From NCBI GenBank assembly GCA_963810905.1, contig CAWEPG010000004.1:1-64000 (forward strand): a stretch of DNA of 64,000 bases, given 5' to 3'. Both the position numbers and the translations under genes were made by a program. Position 1 is the first letter of the stretch, and the number at the start of each line of letters is the position of its first letter. Positions 17,222 to 26,606 of this stretch are shown here, in pieces. The notes beneath the pieces were generated by a model. That model searched no databases. It was not told the DNA's origin and worked only from the letters and a program-made list of their open reading frames with translations. The stretch is from CAWBAT01 sp963810905. GTDB lineage: Bacteria > Acidobacteriota > Terriglobia > Versatilivoradales > Versatilivoraceae.

Positions 17222-18436
17222 TTAAGGGATGAATAATTCCAGTTTTACAGAATAAGAAACGGTCTCTCCCGGCTTCAGAATAACCATTCCTGTGCTTGCA
17301 TCCTTCCCCCAGATCACACTGAACGGATCTGTCCAATGGAATTGCGGTTCCAATGCAATGAATGCCGAGTTAACGGGAGCAGCGATCTGAATTGCTTGAA
17401 TTTCTGGAGAAAGAGCGGTTACACGCACTCCATATTGGGCAGCGGGATCTATGATGAGCGCGCTTGCTTGGCCGGAAGTAGCTTTTATTAGATCCACAAA
17501 GCAGTCATCAAGCGACAATTTTCCCAAGGACCTTCCTTCCGGAGCCAAGAAATCATAGGCTGTTTCTTGGACCGGCTCTATCTGTCCGGTTGGAAAGACA
17601 TCGTCATAATTGTTCACGCGAAGCCTTTTTCGGGCGGGCACGTAGATTTTTGTTTGTTCTCGATTGCCGCTAGGCAGCTCAAAATAAGGATGCCAACTAA
17701 TCCCCATGGGTAAAGCCTCATTGCCGACATTCTTAGCTGTCACGGCAAACACAAAGGAATCCTTCCTTAATGATGCGGTTACGGTGAGCTGTGTTTTCGA
17801 CAACCAGTGGCCTTTAAAATCTCCGGCGTTGAATGTACCGGTTACACTCGCCTGCTCTGTGTCTGCGGTTGTTGTTACCGTATCCATGGCCTCTCGCAGA
17901 AAAAGACCATGCAGCGCACACGGTTCGGCCCCTCGTGCCTTACCCTTCCCGCTTGCGGGCAGCTGAACTGGTTTTCCAAGGATTGAGGTGGCAATGAGGT
18001 TCTCGTCAGGAATGAATTTTCCCCGGATGCGGTTCGCATAGGGAAGCAGAATTGCTCCGCCGACGAAGTAAGATTGTTCTCCATAAGAGTCTTGGTAACC
18101 ACCGTTCATGTTCTCTCTGGCTGTCTCCAGTGAAGGAGACCGAAACATTTGGATAATCCCTTTTCCGGGAAAGTATGCCTGCAACTGATAAATGTTCATG
18201 GCCCGTCCTGGAAGAATGAAGGCACTAAGGATTTGAGGCTGGCTGTTACCTGATTGGATTCTGCTCAGGCGCACAACGGGCTCACTGCCAATTGAGATGT
18301 TCATCTTTTCGGCTGAAAATGACTGGGGATCCTTGTGTACAGCCTGATTGAGGCCAGGACTCCAAAATAAGGCAGCAGCCAGAGCCGCGAAGGAAAAGAG
18401 AATCATCCGTTTCTTCGGTAGCAGAATCATGGTCAC
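17222..18436 (-). CDS. Aldose-epimerase (galactose mutarotase)-like protein, exported
   Basis: About 404 residues. An N-terminal signal peptide (RMILFSFAALAAALFWSPG) is followed by a beta-sandwich domain of the aldose-1-epimerase superfamily. Seen are SWHPYFELPSG (His of the sugar site), DDCFVDL and FIALEPQFHWTDPF. Family enzymes interconvert alpha and beta anomers, but exported, extended versions of this sort are of unknown specificity. The GTG at 18436 overlaps the TGA of the upstream gene, and an ATG follows two codons later; the overlap indicates translational coupling with the Tat-exported protein, and a shared role in processing one sugar substrate. Confidence 0.8.
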   Translation of the reverse strand: MTMILLPKKRMILFSFAALAAALFWSPGLNQAVHKDPQSFSAEKMNISIGSEPVVRLSRIQSGNSQPQILSAFILPGRAMNIYQLQAYFPGKGIIQMFRSPSLETARENMNGGYQDSYGEQSYFVGGAILLPYANRIRGKFIPDENLIATSILGKPVQLPASGKGKARGAEPCALHGLFLREAMDTVTTTADTEQASVTGTFNAGDFKGHWLSKTQLTVTASLRKDSFVFAVTAKNVGNEALPMGISWHPYFELPSGNREQTKIYVPARKRLRVNNYDDVFPTGQIEPVQETAYDFLAPEGRSLGKLSLDDCFVDLIKATSGQASALIIDPAAQYGVRVTALSPEIQAIQIAAPVNSAFIALEPQFHWTDPFSVIWGKDASTGMVILKPGETVSYSVKLELFIP

Positions 18437-20436
18437 CGTCCTAGGGCAAGGTGGCAGCCGTTGACCACTGGAAGAGGACTGGCCAATTGGCTTCGTTCTT
18501 TTTTCTCGTATTCAAGCAGCTCAGGAAGCGTCATATTTTTGCCCTCCCACCGGCTCGTAATGCTGCCTTTTTTCTGGTCAATATTTTCCCAGATAAAGCG
18601 ATTCGCTTCCTCATAGAGTGTGACCGCTTCGTCAGCTAGTTTCTCGGCCTGAAGCCTCTCCTCGCTCGGTCCGCCAAAACCATAAATAAGCGCTGCGATT
18701 CCAGCCAGGACCTTTCGCTCATAATAGTCTGTTAAGAGCTTGTAACCTTTCATGTAGTTGAATATAGCCGTGGCCTCGGCTTGGTTTTTTTTCACAGTCT
18801 GCCTGCCCAATTCAGCCTCTCTCAAGCACTCTTCACCTAACTGCCGGATTTTCTTCATTTGAGTTTCAGGGGTGGTTTGGTAGTCAGCCGGACCCATGAT
18901 CATGGCCTGTGAATAAGGGGGCCGGGTGTAATCACCTCCGCCGTTATCTCTGTATCTTGAGCCATATTTCGCTACGATTTGCGCATAGCGCCGAATGGGA
19001 ATAAGTTCCGTGCCCCGTGAAGGCGACGTATACCAACCGGCGTAGCGGGGGTCTTGGTCGATGAAAAAAAAGTATCTCAGGCTGAGATGCCGCCCTTGCC
19101 TTCCGTCGGTACTGTGCCAGAACTGAGCGCAAACTTCCGGACAGATTTCCGCGGAGACATTATAGGCATTCAGAATGTGCCGGGCTGCCTCGTGATCGCC
19201 GAACCGATTTTCCAGCATGGCCACCCAGCGATCATCAGAGTATGGCTCATCCAGATGTCCGCCATAATAACCGAGCCCTTCTCGAAAGAGATCATTGGGA
19301 TTTTCGCTCAGTTGGGCCGAGAAGCCGACACAGTTCTCAACCTTCTTAAACTCCTTCACCATTTTGTAAGCAAGCCGCGGCGAGTTATAGGGGAAGCCCC
19401 CTTCATAGTTATGTACGTGGATGCCCATAATACAAGGTACACCCGCCTCTTCTGCCCACTGGACATAATTGGGATAGGGCTTTGCGTCGGTGAACATTTC
19501 CCCATTAGGCATAATAGACAACCACGTATTCTGGTAGACGCCGGGGTGGGCGATGTCTTGGATGAAATCTTCGCGTGGCATCATCCAGTTCAGCAGGACA
19601 TAGATGGGATTTCGCCCAGATCTTTTCAACGCGGGCACGATGGCTTCGTTGTACCAGGTACTCCGCTTGCCGGGTAACGCTTCTCCCATCTCACCATAGA
19701 AGCCGTCCAGATCCGGGTAAATCTGCAGCAGTTCGGTCGTGGCGGCTTCGGTGAATGCCCGGGTCAATTCATTCCGAACGCCAAAGTGGGGGCCGAGCGC
19801 GTCCGATTCACTGGGATAAGTTGTCATAAAGAGATTATGGAACCGAGAGACTTCTGCTGACTCGGGCATTACCTTGTCGATGCCATGCGCCCTTGCAAAA
19901 GCCGGCGAAGTCACGATCTGCCAATTATTCAAGAGGTTCTTCAGCTGGAACTCGTGAGCCTTGGCGAAAATCCATTTGACTTGCTCGATGATCGGTTCCT
20001 GCATGTCAGCCGAAAGCTCTCTAGCTTCGGGGAAGTTTTTGTGCCGTACTAAGTACGTCTGCCACTGATTAGGGGAGGGTCCGTAAATAATCGCATTGTA
20101 TCCTTCGGCGGCACGACTTCTGAGAACGCGCTCCCATTCTTGTTTGTCCCAGAACTTTTTGTCGTCGATCTGGCCCACCATTTGCCCGGTGCCGCTTTCG
20201 GTAATCATTCCCGGGCGGTACCAGTAATGAAGAATAAGATCTTCAAAGCAAGCTCGCATCTGGAAAGCCCGGCCGGGAGTGGTGGAGCCGGATTGAGGGC
20301 CGCGTCGTTCTGCTTGGTCATGAGCCTGTGTGTGGATTTGAGGCCCCACCGTGATGGCTCCCAGTCCAGTCGTCACAGTGCTGATAAAGCCCCGCCGTGA
20401 AACACGGTTGCGCTTGGGTGAATCTTGAGCTCGCAT
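18433..20436 (-). CDS. Tat-exported putative glycoside hydrolase (TIM-barrel-like), uncharacterised
   Basis: A 667-residue protein with an RRGF Tat signal (NRVSRRGFISTVTTGLGAIT). The central part looks like a glycosidase TIM barrel: LDGFYGEMGEALPG, NPIYVLLNWMMPREDF, NTWLSIMPNGEMF and VPCIMGIHVHNYEGGFPYNS all carry acidic and aromatic residues at strand ends, as in alpha-glucuronidase-like and GH-A clan enzymes. The C-terminal 200 residues are helical. I cannot assign a GH family. It is translationally coupled to the mutarotase-like gene downstream; Glu in GEMGEA is a candidate catalytic residue. Confidence 0.6.
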   Translation of the reverse strand: MRAQDSPKRNRVSRRGFISTVTTGLGAITVGPQIHTQAHDQAERRGPQSGSTTPGRAFQMRACFEDLILHYWYRPGMITESGTGQMVGQIDDKKFWDKQEWERVLRSRAAEGYNAIIYGPSPNQWQTYLVRHKNFPEARELSADMQEPIIEQVKWIFAKAHEFQLKNLLNNWQIVTSPAFARAHGIDKVMPESAEVSRFHNLFMTTYPSESDALGPHFGVRNELTRAFTEAATTELLQIYPDLDGFYGEMGEALPGKRSTWYNEAIVPALKRSGRNPIYVLLNWMMPREDFIQDIAHPGVYQNTWLSIMPNGEMFTDAKPYPNYVQWAEEAGVPCIMGIHVHNYEGGFPYNSPRLAYKMVKEFKKVENCVGFSAQLSENPNDLFREGLGYYGGHLDEPYSDDRWVAMLENRFGDHEAARHILNAYNVSAEICPEVCAQFWHSTDGRQGRHLSLRYFFFIDQDPRYAGWYTSPSRGTELIPIRRYAQIVAKYGSRYRDNGGGDYTRPPYSQAMIMGPADYQTTPETQMKKIRQLGEECLREAELGRQTVKKNQAEATAIFNYMKGYKLLTDYYERKVLAGIAALIYGFGGPSEERLQAEKLADEAVTLYEEANRFIWENIDQKKGSITSRWEGKNMTLPELLEYEKKERSQLASPLPVVNGCHLALGR

Positions 20437-20732
20437 CAGTCGCCTCCAAACTTTGTTCTGTGCAAGACAAGCGGTCTGACCAGACGGGCTCAGATCTTTC
20501 TAGTCACTTCCAAGTTTCCTGGAACATAGTGTGCCAATGCTTAAATTCTTACTCTTAGATTTGAGTGCTTGCCAATGAATTCCAGGCTGGACGGAAGCGC
20601 CGGTTGGACTTGCAGTGTGACCAGGACATTCTGCGAGCCCACTTTCAATCATTTCTTTCTCACAATTAATGAGCAAAGACACGGGACCAGATCACGAATG
20701 GATCGTTCTTAGTCAAGGTTTCGATTCTGGAT

Positions 20733-21362
20733 CTATTGTGACGCCGTCGTAGGGGCGGGCAGGTGCGTTGAAAAGTATTGATCCAAGCTCGCCATGAACT
20801 CACTCATGCCACGCAGCACATTGCGGTCTAAAGCCTCAACCACGGCCGGCACATCTTTCCCGTTCACGGGCTCGTCATGGGTGTAGAAGTGGGTCCAGAG
20901 CGTCGCACCGGTCTTGGCGTCGCGCAATTCCAATTCAATCGTGACGCGGCCCACCAGTGTGCTTCCTGAAACCTCCTTGAAATCGTAGAGCTTTCCACGG
21001 AGGCGATAGTCTCCACGAGCGTTGCTGCTCCAGGCATAGACAGCCCGATATCGACCGGATGTGCGCAATTCGCGACTTAAGACATCTTGGATCATCTCGG
21101 TGGGTGGTCCAACCCAGCGCTGGTATTCGTAGGTGCCCATGCCATGGCCGTCGGAACTGTAAACAATACGGTCTCCCCGATAGAGATCGGGGGAAGTGAT
21201 GGGTCCCAGTAACAACGTCACGGGATAGGGATGGGGATCCGCTTTGGTTGAACTGTTGTCAGGAATGGTCAGCTGGAAATACTTGCTGGGGCGACCGGCA
21301 CCGCAACCACTGACGACACCGAGATATACTGCAAGGATTGAAACAGCGAATATGTGTCTCAT
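20733..21362 (-). CDS. PqiC/MlaA-associated transport auxiliary lipoprotein
   Basis: A 209-residue lipoprotein with signal peptide and lipobox VSGC (Cys20). The mature part matches the ABC-type transport auxiliary family (PqiC-like): VTLLLGPITSPDLYRGDRIV, then YQRWVGPPTEMIQDVLSREL and GDYRLRGKLYDF, and a final WTHFYTHDEP region. Such proteins sit at the outer membrane or periplasm and work with MCE proteins in lipid transport. Its ATG overlaps the stop of the MCE gene (ATGA), so it is the last gene of the mla operon. Confidence 0.85.
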   Translation of the reverse strand: MRHIFAVSILAVYLGVVSGCGAGRPSKYFQLTIPDNSSTKADPHPYPVTLLLGPITSPDLYRGDRIVYSSDGHGMGTYEYQRWVGPPTEMIQDVLSRELRTSGRYRAVYAWSSNARGDYRLRGKLYDFKEVSGSTLVGRVTIELELRDAKTGATLWTHFYTHDEPVNGKDVPAVVEALDRNVLRGMSEFMASLDQYFSTHLPAPTTASQ

Positions 21363-22327
21363 GGTTGCTCCCCTGGCTTATGTTCGCGAGAGCTAGTCCC
21401 ACGAATGAGCGAGCTCGGCTGAGTCTTAATTGTTGCGGTAAAATCCTTCAGATTCTCCGTAACACGCTGCATGTTAGCGAGGATTTCATCGATCCTATCG
21501 GAGTTGACATCCAGTGTCTGATCGATTCGCGCCGTAACTTCTGTGACGTTGGCCAAGGCGCGGCGAAGCTCCAGCACGGCCTGGCGAATATCGGCCCGGT
21601 TTTCTCCAATCATGGAGTCGAGGTGATTCAAAGTGAGCTTAGCCTCATCGGCGGTCTTGTTAAAATTCTCGAGCAGGGGTCCTAGCCTCTGGCTAACGGC
21701 ATTCACGTGTTGGAGAGTAGATTTCACTAGGGGACGATTTTCTTCGATCAATCCACGAGTGTTGGCGAGCGTAGCGGACAGATTTTCGCGGTTCCGAGCG
21801 CTCAATACATCATTTACGCGCACGATGGTTTCTTTCAACTCTGTCGCGCGATCATTCAGTGAATGCAGGAGTTCCTTAGCCTGCGGAGCAATATCGTTGA
21901 TTTGCGTGACTAAGGCATTGAAATCCAGGTAATTCTCGGATGGGAGAAGAGAGCCGTTGGAGGCAACAGCAGCTTGCGCGGAGCCGGGCATAATTTCCAG
22001 ATGATTGTCTCCGAGCGGACTCATGCTCATAATCTTCACGCGACTATCGGTCTTAACAGGTAAATCGGATTGTACTCTGAACGTGATGTCAAGCCGTGCC
22101 GAATCCTGGGAATCGAGTCGCACGCTGTCGACATGACCGACCTTTGGCCCGCCGGCATACCGAACTGCTGTGCCGGGCTCGACCCCCCCCGCAAAAGCAA
22201 AGTAGGCATGGTAGGTTCGGGTCGAGCGACCAAAGACTCCGCTCATGGCGAAGACGGTGGCAATCAACATGGCTCCGGCAACCAGAACAAAGAGTCCGAC
22301 CAGAGCCTGTTCGCGTTTGGGTTCCAT
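21359..22327 (-). CDS. mlaD: MlaD/MCE-domain lipid-transport protein
   Basis: A 322-residue substrate-binding component of an MCE lipid transporter. A single membrane anchor at residues 9-30 is followed by the MCE domain at about 38-115 (TYHAYFAFAGGVEPGTAVRY, then VGHVDSVRLD, and the typical SMSPLGDNHLEIMPG). The rest is a long coiled-coil-like region of helices (NDRATELKETIVRVND, LNHLDSMIGENRADIRQAVL) that would form the periplasmic tunnel. It is co-transcribed with MlaF, MlaE and the lipoprotein. Confidence 0.93.
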   Translation of the reverse strand: MEPKREQALVGLFVLVAGAMLIATVFAMSGVFGRSTRTYHAYFAFAGGVEPGTAVRYAGGPKVGHVDSVRLDSQDSARLDITFRVQSDLPVKTDSRVKIMSMSPLGDNHLEIMPGSAQAAVASNGSLLPSENYLDFNALVTQINDIAPQAKELLHSLNDRATELKETIVRVNDVLSARNRENLSATLANTRGLIEENRPLVKSTLQHVNAVSQRLGPLLENFNKTADEAKLTLNHLDSMIGENRADIRQAVLELRRALANVTEVTARIDQTLDVNSDRIDEILANMQRVTENLKDFTATIKTQPSSLIRGTSSREHKPGEQP

Positions 22328-22347
22328 CGTGCTTCCCTTTCTACTCT

Positions 22348-23181
22348 TTATCTCAGTCCATGGCGGCGCTCTTCAGTGAGCATCTGGAGATAGTCCAGTT
22401 CCCGCGAAACTTCCGGTTCAGCCACCCGATCCAGAAATTGCCGGACACGTGGCTGGGTGCTCGACCGCATTTCCTTGTTCGTGCCCATCGCCACAATATT
22501 CCCTTTATCTATTAAGACCATTCGGTCCGCAACCAGGAAAGCGCTCGCCAGCTCGTGAGTCACTACAATGATGGTCATGCGAAAGGCCTGCTTGAGTTCT
22601 AAAATCAACTGGTCGATGCCGGCCGCGATGATCGGATCCAATCCGGCTGAGGGTTCATCAAACAACAAGATCTCGGGGTCCATGGCCAGGGCCCGCGCCA
22701 CGGCTGCACGCTTTCTCATCCCACCGCTGAGTTCCGAAGGGAGATAGTATTCGAAACCTTCGAGTCCGACCTGCTCGAGCTTGAGCCGCACCATGATTTC
22801 AATCGTTGAGTCTTCCAGTTTCGTATGTTCCCGGAGTGGCAGGGCAACGTTCTCACCGACGGTCATGGAGCCGAACAGCGCTCCCCCTTGGAACGACATC
22901 CCCATTTTCTTGCGGATCTCGTCCATGTCAGCTTGCGAAATGGTTGCGATATTCTTGCCCTTAATCCAAATCTGACCCGAGCTCGGTTTTGCCAGACCCA
23001 CGAGAGTGCGTAAAAGCGTGCTTTTCCCCGAGCCTGAACCGCCTAAGATCACCAGGACCTCACCGCGCTTGACCTCAAAGCTCACCCCGTGAAGAATTTC
23101 TCTGTCTCCGTAGCTGGCGCGGACCTCTCGCAGAGAGATCATGGAATCTGAATCGAACGAAATGGGACCGCCTTGTTCCAT
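22348..23181 (-). CDS. mlaF: MlaF-type ABC transporter ATPase
   Basis: A 277-residue ATPase. Walker A is GGSGSGKST, the Q-loop region is KKMGMSFQGGALFGSMTV, the signature is LSGGMRKR, Walker B is ILLFDEPSAGLDP, and the switch His follows in IIVVTHEL. It drives lipid movement through MlaE on the cytoplasmic face of the inner membrane. The start at 23181 has only a short GGTTA site; a second ATG at 23142 begins MISLREVRASYGD and is an equally plausible start. The gap to mlaE is 18 bases. Confidence 0.93.
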   Translation of the reverse strand: MEQGGPISFDSDSMISLREVRASYGDREILHGVSFEVKRGEVLVILGGSGSGKSTLLRTLVGLAKPSSGQIWIKGKNIATISQADMDEIRKKMGMSFQGGALFGSMTVGENVALPLREHTKLEDSTIEIMVRLKLEQVGLEGFEYYLPSELSGGMRKRAAVARALAMDPEILLFDEPSAGLDPIIAAGIDQLILELKQAFRMTIIVVTHELASAFLVADRMVLIDKGNIVAMGTNKEMRSSTQPRVRQFLDRVAEPEVSRELDYLQMLTEERRHGLR

Positions 23182-23199
23182 TAACCATGTCCCCGTGTA

Positions 23200-23997
23200 T
23201 TAGTGATCACTGACAAAATAGAACAGCGTCGTAAAGATGAGATCAACCAGAATCACTAGAAAAATGGACATCACCACGGCTCGGGTCGTTGAGCGGCCGA
23301 CCTGTTCTGCGCCAGCACCCGTGGACAGCCCTTCCAGACATCCCACTGCGGTAATCGTAATGCCAAACATCACGCTCTTGATGAGCCCGGTTGTAATGTC
23401 GCGGAGGAAGAGAGAATCGATGGAAGCCCGGATATACTGCTTAAAAGTGAAACCCGCCTGAGTGACGCCGAACAACGATCCTCCTAAGATACCCATGGAA
23501 TTTGCCCAGATGGTGAGGCAGGGCAGCATCACAATCATCGCGAGGAACTTCGGGGTGACCAGAAAACGGATGGGGCTGATGGCCATGGTTTCCAAAGCAT
23601 CGATCTCCTCGGTCACTTTCATGGTTCCAATCTCAGCCGCAAACGCCGATCCGGAACGTCCGATCACAACAATCGCGGTCACTAAAGGGCCCAGTTCCCG
23701 CGAAATGGAAACGGCAACAGCCGTGGCGACGTAATTGATCGCCCCAAATTTGCGCAGTTCGTAGGCACTCTGAAGCGCCATAATCAGGCCGATGAAAAAA
23801 GTAATCAGGGAAACGATCGGCAGAGCCCGAACGCCCACATCCAGGGCTTGCCTAACCGTGCGTTGGAAGTGCAAGGGTTTCCCTTGAAACGGTCCCACCA
23901 CGGTGTAGTAGGCTGCGCGTCCTCCGAGCGACGCCAGAGAGCCAATGTAGGCAAGGCCATTCGTTACGCTGCCGCCGATTTGAGAGACCATCTGCAT
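23200..23997 (-). CDS. mlaE: MlaE-type lipid ABC transporter permease
   Basis: A 265-residue permease. Five or six hydrophobic segments surround the family signature AAEIGTMKVTEEIDALETM, with RELGPLVTAIVVIGRSGSA just before. It forms the inner-membrane channel with MlaF and MlaD. It is 42 bases downstream of the STAS gene, so the STAS protein could be its MlaB-like partner. Confidence 0.94.
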   Translation of the reverse strand: MQMVSQIGGSVTNGLAYIGSLASLGGRAAYYTVVGPFQGKPLHFQRTVRQALDVGVRALPIVSLITFFIGLIMALQSAYELRKFGAINYVATAVAVSISRELGPLVTAIVVIGRSGSAFAAEIGTMKVTEEIDALETMAISPIRFLVTPKFLAMIVMLPCLTIWANSMGILGGSLFGVTQAGFTFKQYIRASIDSLFLRDITTGLIKSVMFGITITAVGCLEGLSTGAGAEQVGRSTTRAVVMSIFLVILVDLIFTTLFYFVSDH

Positions 23998-24039
23998 GAT
24001 GTTTTTTGCAAGCTCACAACACGCGTCCGCTTGAAACTG

Positions 24040-24372
24040 TCAAGGGGCTAGAGCCTGCTCTTCATCGTCACAAACTTCAAAGATTGTCAGCAGTCGAGAA
24101 AGTTGCAAGACTTCGCGGGCAGAGCCACTCAATCCGAATAAGATGAAGCGCGTCCCGATATCCCGAGCCGCCTTAAGGCCCTCGATCAAAGAAGCCACGC
24201 CGGAACTGTCGATGTATCTCACCTTGATCAGGTTCATCACCACGCGCGGCCTTCGCATTTCACGGATTTCACGCAACAGCGCCTTCCGTAACTGTGGGGA
24301 GTTTGCTAGATCGATGTCTCCCACCACGTCGAATATAGTGGCTTGCCCGACTTGCCGATCGGAAATCTGCAT
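24040..24372 (-). CDS. STAS-domain protein (anti-anti-sigma factor or MlaB-like)
   Basis: A 110-residue single STAS domain. The motif VRYIDSSGVASLIEGLK places the phosphorylatable serines at residues 56-57, as in SpoIIAA/RsbV. It is preceded by the RsbW-like gene (gap 13 bases) and followed by mlaE (gap 42 bases). Two readings are possible: an anti-anti-sigma factor of a partner switch, or the MlaB subunit that binds MlaF. The gene order supports both at once. A GAGGAG site precedes the ATG. Confidence 0.9.
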   Translation of the reverse strand: MQISDRQVGQATIFDVVGDIDLANSPQLRKALLREIREMRRPRVVMNLIKVRYIDSSGVASLIEGLKAARDIGTRFILFGLSGSAREVLQLSRLLTIFEVCDDEEQALAP

Positions 24373-24385
24373 AGTTGTTTCTCCT

Positions 24386-24844
24386 CTAAGAATTGAGGTC
24401 GAGCTTCGTGGGCTGTGGATATTTAATCAATCGCAACTGGTTCGTGCGACCCACACGCGTGAACTCGACCGTGTCCATCGCTTGCCGGATGAAATGCAAC
24501 CCGAGTCCGCCAGGCCGGATTTCATCCAAATTGCGACCACAAAGCTTGGTCTTATCAATGGCTGGTCCTTGGTCGCAAAGGATAACCTCAAGTCCCTCAT
24601 CGTGCCTGCCCTTGGAGCGGCGCCGAACCCGCCGAAAATGTACGGCAATGGGCCTGTCCAGGCGGCCGCCATAAGCATGTCGCATCACGTTGCCGAGCGC
24701 TTCGTCAACCGCCCGAGTCACCGACCGACGTTCGGGTTCAGAGAATCCGAAGGCTTCTGTCAGACGCTCCACGGCCCCCCGAATGACGCAAAGCAAATTC
24801 GGATTGCTGCGCAGTTCGAGTTTCAGCAACAAGCCGCGGTTCAC
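24386..24844 (-). CDS. RsbW/SpoIIAB-like anti-sigma serine kinase
   Basis: A 152-residue GHKL ATPase. The N-box is VDEALGNVMRHAYGG, the G1 region is VILCDQGPAIDK, and the G2 region is RPGGLGLHFIRQAMD. Proteins of this family phosphorylate a STAS partner on serine and bind a sigma factor or another target. The start is GTG at 24844 with a weak site. It sits between the PP2C phosphatase and the STAS protein, the standard partner-switch gene set; no sigma factor is encoded in the neighbourhood. Confidence 0.9.
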   Translation of the reverse strand: MNRGLLLKLELRSNPNLLCVIRGAVERLTEAFGFSEPERRSVTRAVDEALGNVMRHAYGGRLDRPIAVHFRRVRRRSKGRHDEGLEVILCDQGPAIDKTKLCGRNLDEIRPGGLGLHFIRQAMDTVEFTRVGRTNQLRLIKYPQPTKLDLNS

Positions 24845-25047
24845 TGTGAAGTACCTGTTCTTCGAATTACATCTCCCCTGGGGAGAATCATTTTCAGGCC
24901 TGTCATTCGCCGTGTTCTTCTCCTGTTTGTTAGGGCGTGCAGATCTTGACCTCGATCGAATGCCTCCGCGCCGCCATGCGGTTCTCGTTTCCCAAGCCTA
25001 TCATGAAGCCCCAAGCCACAGGACCGGAGTTGTGTCCATCATGGTGC

Positions 25048-26199
25048 TCAACAGACTTCGGCCAAAACGAGAGATACATCATCCACCGGCACCCCGTCGC
25101 GCCAGGCAGCGACTCGATCGAGGATGCCTTGTTTCATTTCGTCGAACGGTAGAAGTGAAGTCTCACGGACGAAATTTTGCACCCCGTCGACGCCGAGCAT
25201 CTTGCCGCGGGAATCAAACACATCGGTAATGCCGTCCGTATAAAGGACAATGCGGTCCTGCGGCTCCAACATACGCTCTACTGTCGCATCCATATCCACC
25301 GAGTCAGGGAATGCGCCGAGGACTGTGCTCTGAGACTCGAGCAGCACGGGCTCCTGGCCAGGACGGACGACCATTGCCGGCGGATGGCCCGCTCCGGCAA
25401 AAGCCATACGGCGCCCGCCCTGATCGATCCGCACTGCCGAGAGAGTAAACAAGAGACCCGTGCTGCCAATACTATCAATCACAAAATGGTTCAACTGTTG
25501 GAGCATGTCAGCGAGCTGCACACCACTGCGCAAATGGCCCACGGTCTCGGTGTAAATGCGGTTAGCAACAAGAGCCGAACTGATACCGTGTCCGGAGACA
25601 TCGCACACGAGCAAGTTGAGATGATCCTCACGTGACGGGCTCACGAGGGCAAAATCGCCTCCGATGGTGCACACCGGATGATAAAAAGTGTCGACGCGCA
25701 CACCCCCCCAGACGAGTGACCTCGGCAAAAGACTTTGTTGAACACGGGCGGCCAAAGCAAGATCTTGCTCGATTTCCAGTTGGCGTTTTTCAAGCTTCCT
25801 GTTCAACGAGCGCAGCTGTTCCTCGGCCTGTTTTTGCTCCGAGATATCAGTGAACGTCGCTACCCCGTACTTCCGCCCGTTGAGATCATCGAGGCGCCTT
25901 GAGCTGATGATGACCGGCAAGCGGCTCCCGTCCTTTCGCGGAAGGACAAAACCATATCGGTTGTGTCCCACGCGGATGGCGATTTCGATCTGCTTGGACA
26001 GATAGCTCCATTCCTCGCAAGAGTAAAATCGGGACGACTTGATTCCGATCAGGTCCTCGCGCGATATCCCGGTCATTTCGACAAACACCGAGTTGGCGAA
26101 GAGGATCTGGTTGGACTCATCAGCAATGATCACACCTTCATTGAGAGCCTCCAAAACAATCTCCATCTGGCTCAGCCATTCTGGCTTTTCGATGTCCAT
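25048..26199 (-). CDS. PAS-domain PP2C (SpoIIE/RsbU-type) serine phosphatase
   Basis: About 383 residues. An N-terminal PAS domain (residues 10-125, with SNQILFANSVFVEMTG and YGVATFTDISEQKQ) is followed by a coiled linker and the PP2C domain (GGDFALVS, CDVSGHGISSALVANRIY, GHPPAMVV, LYTDGITDVFD). These Asp residues bind the two metal ions. It would dephosphorylate the STAS protein in response to a PAS-sensed signal. The ATG at 26199 is chosen; a TTG 21 bases upstream is an alternative and neither has a strong ribosome binding site. The 203-base gap to the kinase gene is the largest in the group. Confidence 0.9.
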   Translation of the reverse strand: MDIEKPEWLSQMEIVLEALNEGVIIADESNQILFANSVFVEMTGISREDLIGIKSSRFYSCEEWSYLSKQIEIAIRVGHNRYGFVLPRKDGSRLPVIISSRRLDDLNGRKYGVATFTDISEQKQAEEQLRSLNRKLEKRQLEIEQDLALAARVQQSLLPRSLVWGGVRVDTFYHPVCTIGGDFALVSPSREDHLNLLVCDVSGHGISSALVANRIYTETVGHLRSGVQLADMLQQLNHFVIDSIGSTGLLFTLSAVRIDQGGRRMAFAGAGHPPAMVVRPGQEPVLLESQSTVLGAFPDSVDMDATVERMLEPQDRIVLYTDGITDVFDSRGKMLGVDGVQNFVRETSLLPFDEMKQGILDRVAAWRDGVPVDDVSLVLAEVC

Positions 26200-26606
26200 C
26201 AAAGTTCTGTATGGGGCCAATTACGGTTCTCACGTTTCAGTGCCGAACCCATTCTTTAGACAACTTACAAGATAAAGACCTGGAAGGCCGACCCAGTGAC
26301 ATCTTCTTAATGTACAACCGCGCAACCGTTGCCAGAAAGTATAACGGTACAACGCAAAGGGAATCAACAGCCATGAATCAGATTTTTCACTCAAAATGGA
26401 AATGATTAATTCTTACCAGATGAGAAATACCTGATTTCCAGCATTCGGTATCACCGGGTTTACTTAGGAAGGGAATGGGTTCAGGGAACTCGGAAGTGGG
26501 TGAAAACATTTCAACTTCAGCTTATTCAGAGGGTTAGCGGCCAGGATGTCGGAATGTTTTCGAGAAATCTAAGGATCGAGAGAAACCACCGCCCGGATTA
26601 TTGCCT
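26200..26606. other. Intergenic region without a recognisable gene
   Basis: Between the stop of the histidine kinase and the start of the PP2C gene, both on the minus strand. It is AT-rich near 26380-26450 and probably contains the promoter for the PP2C-STAS-mla genes, but no clear promoter was identified. Confidence 0.4.
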
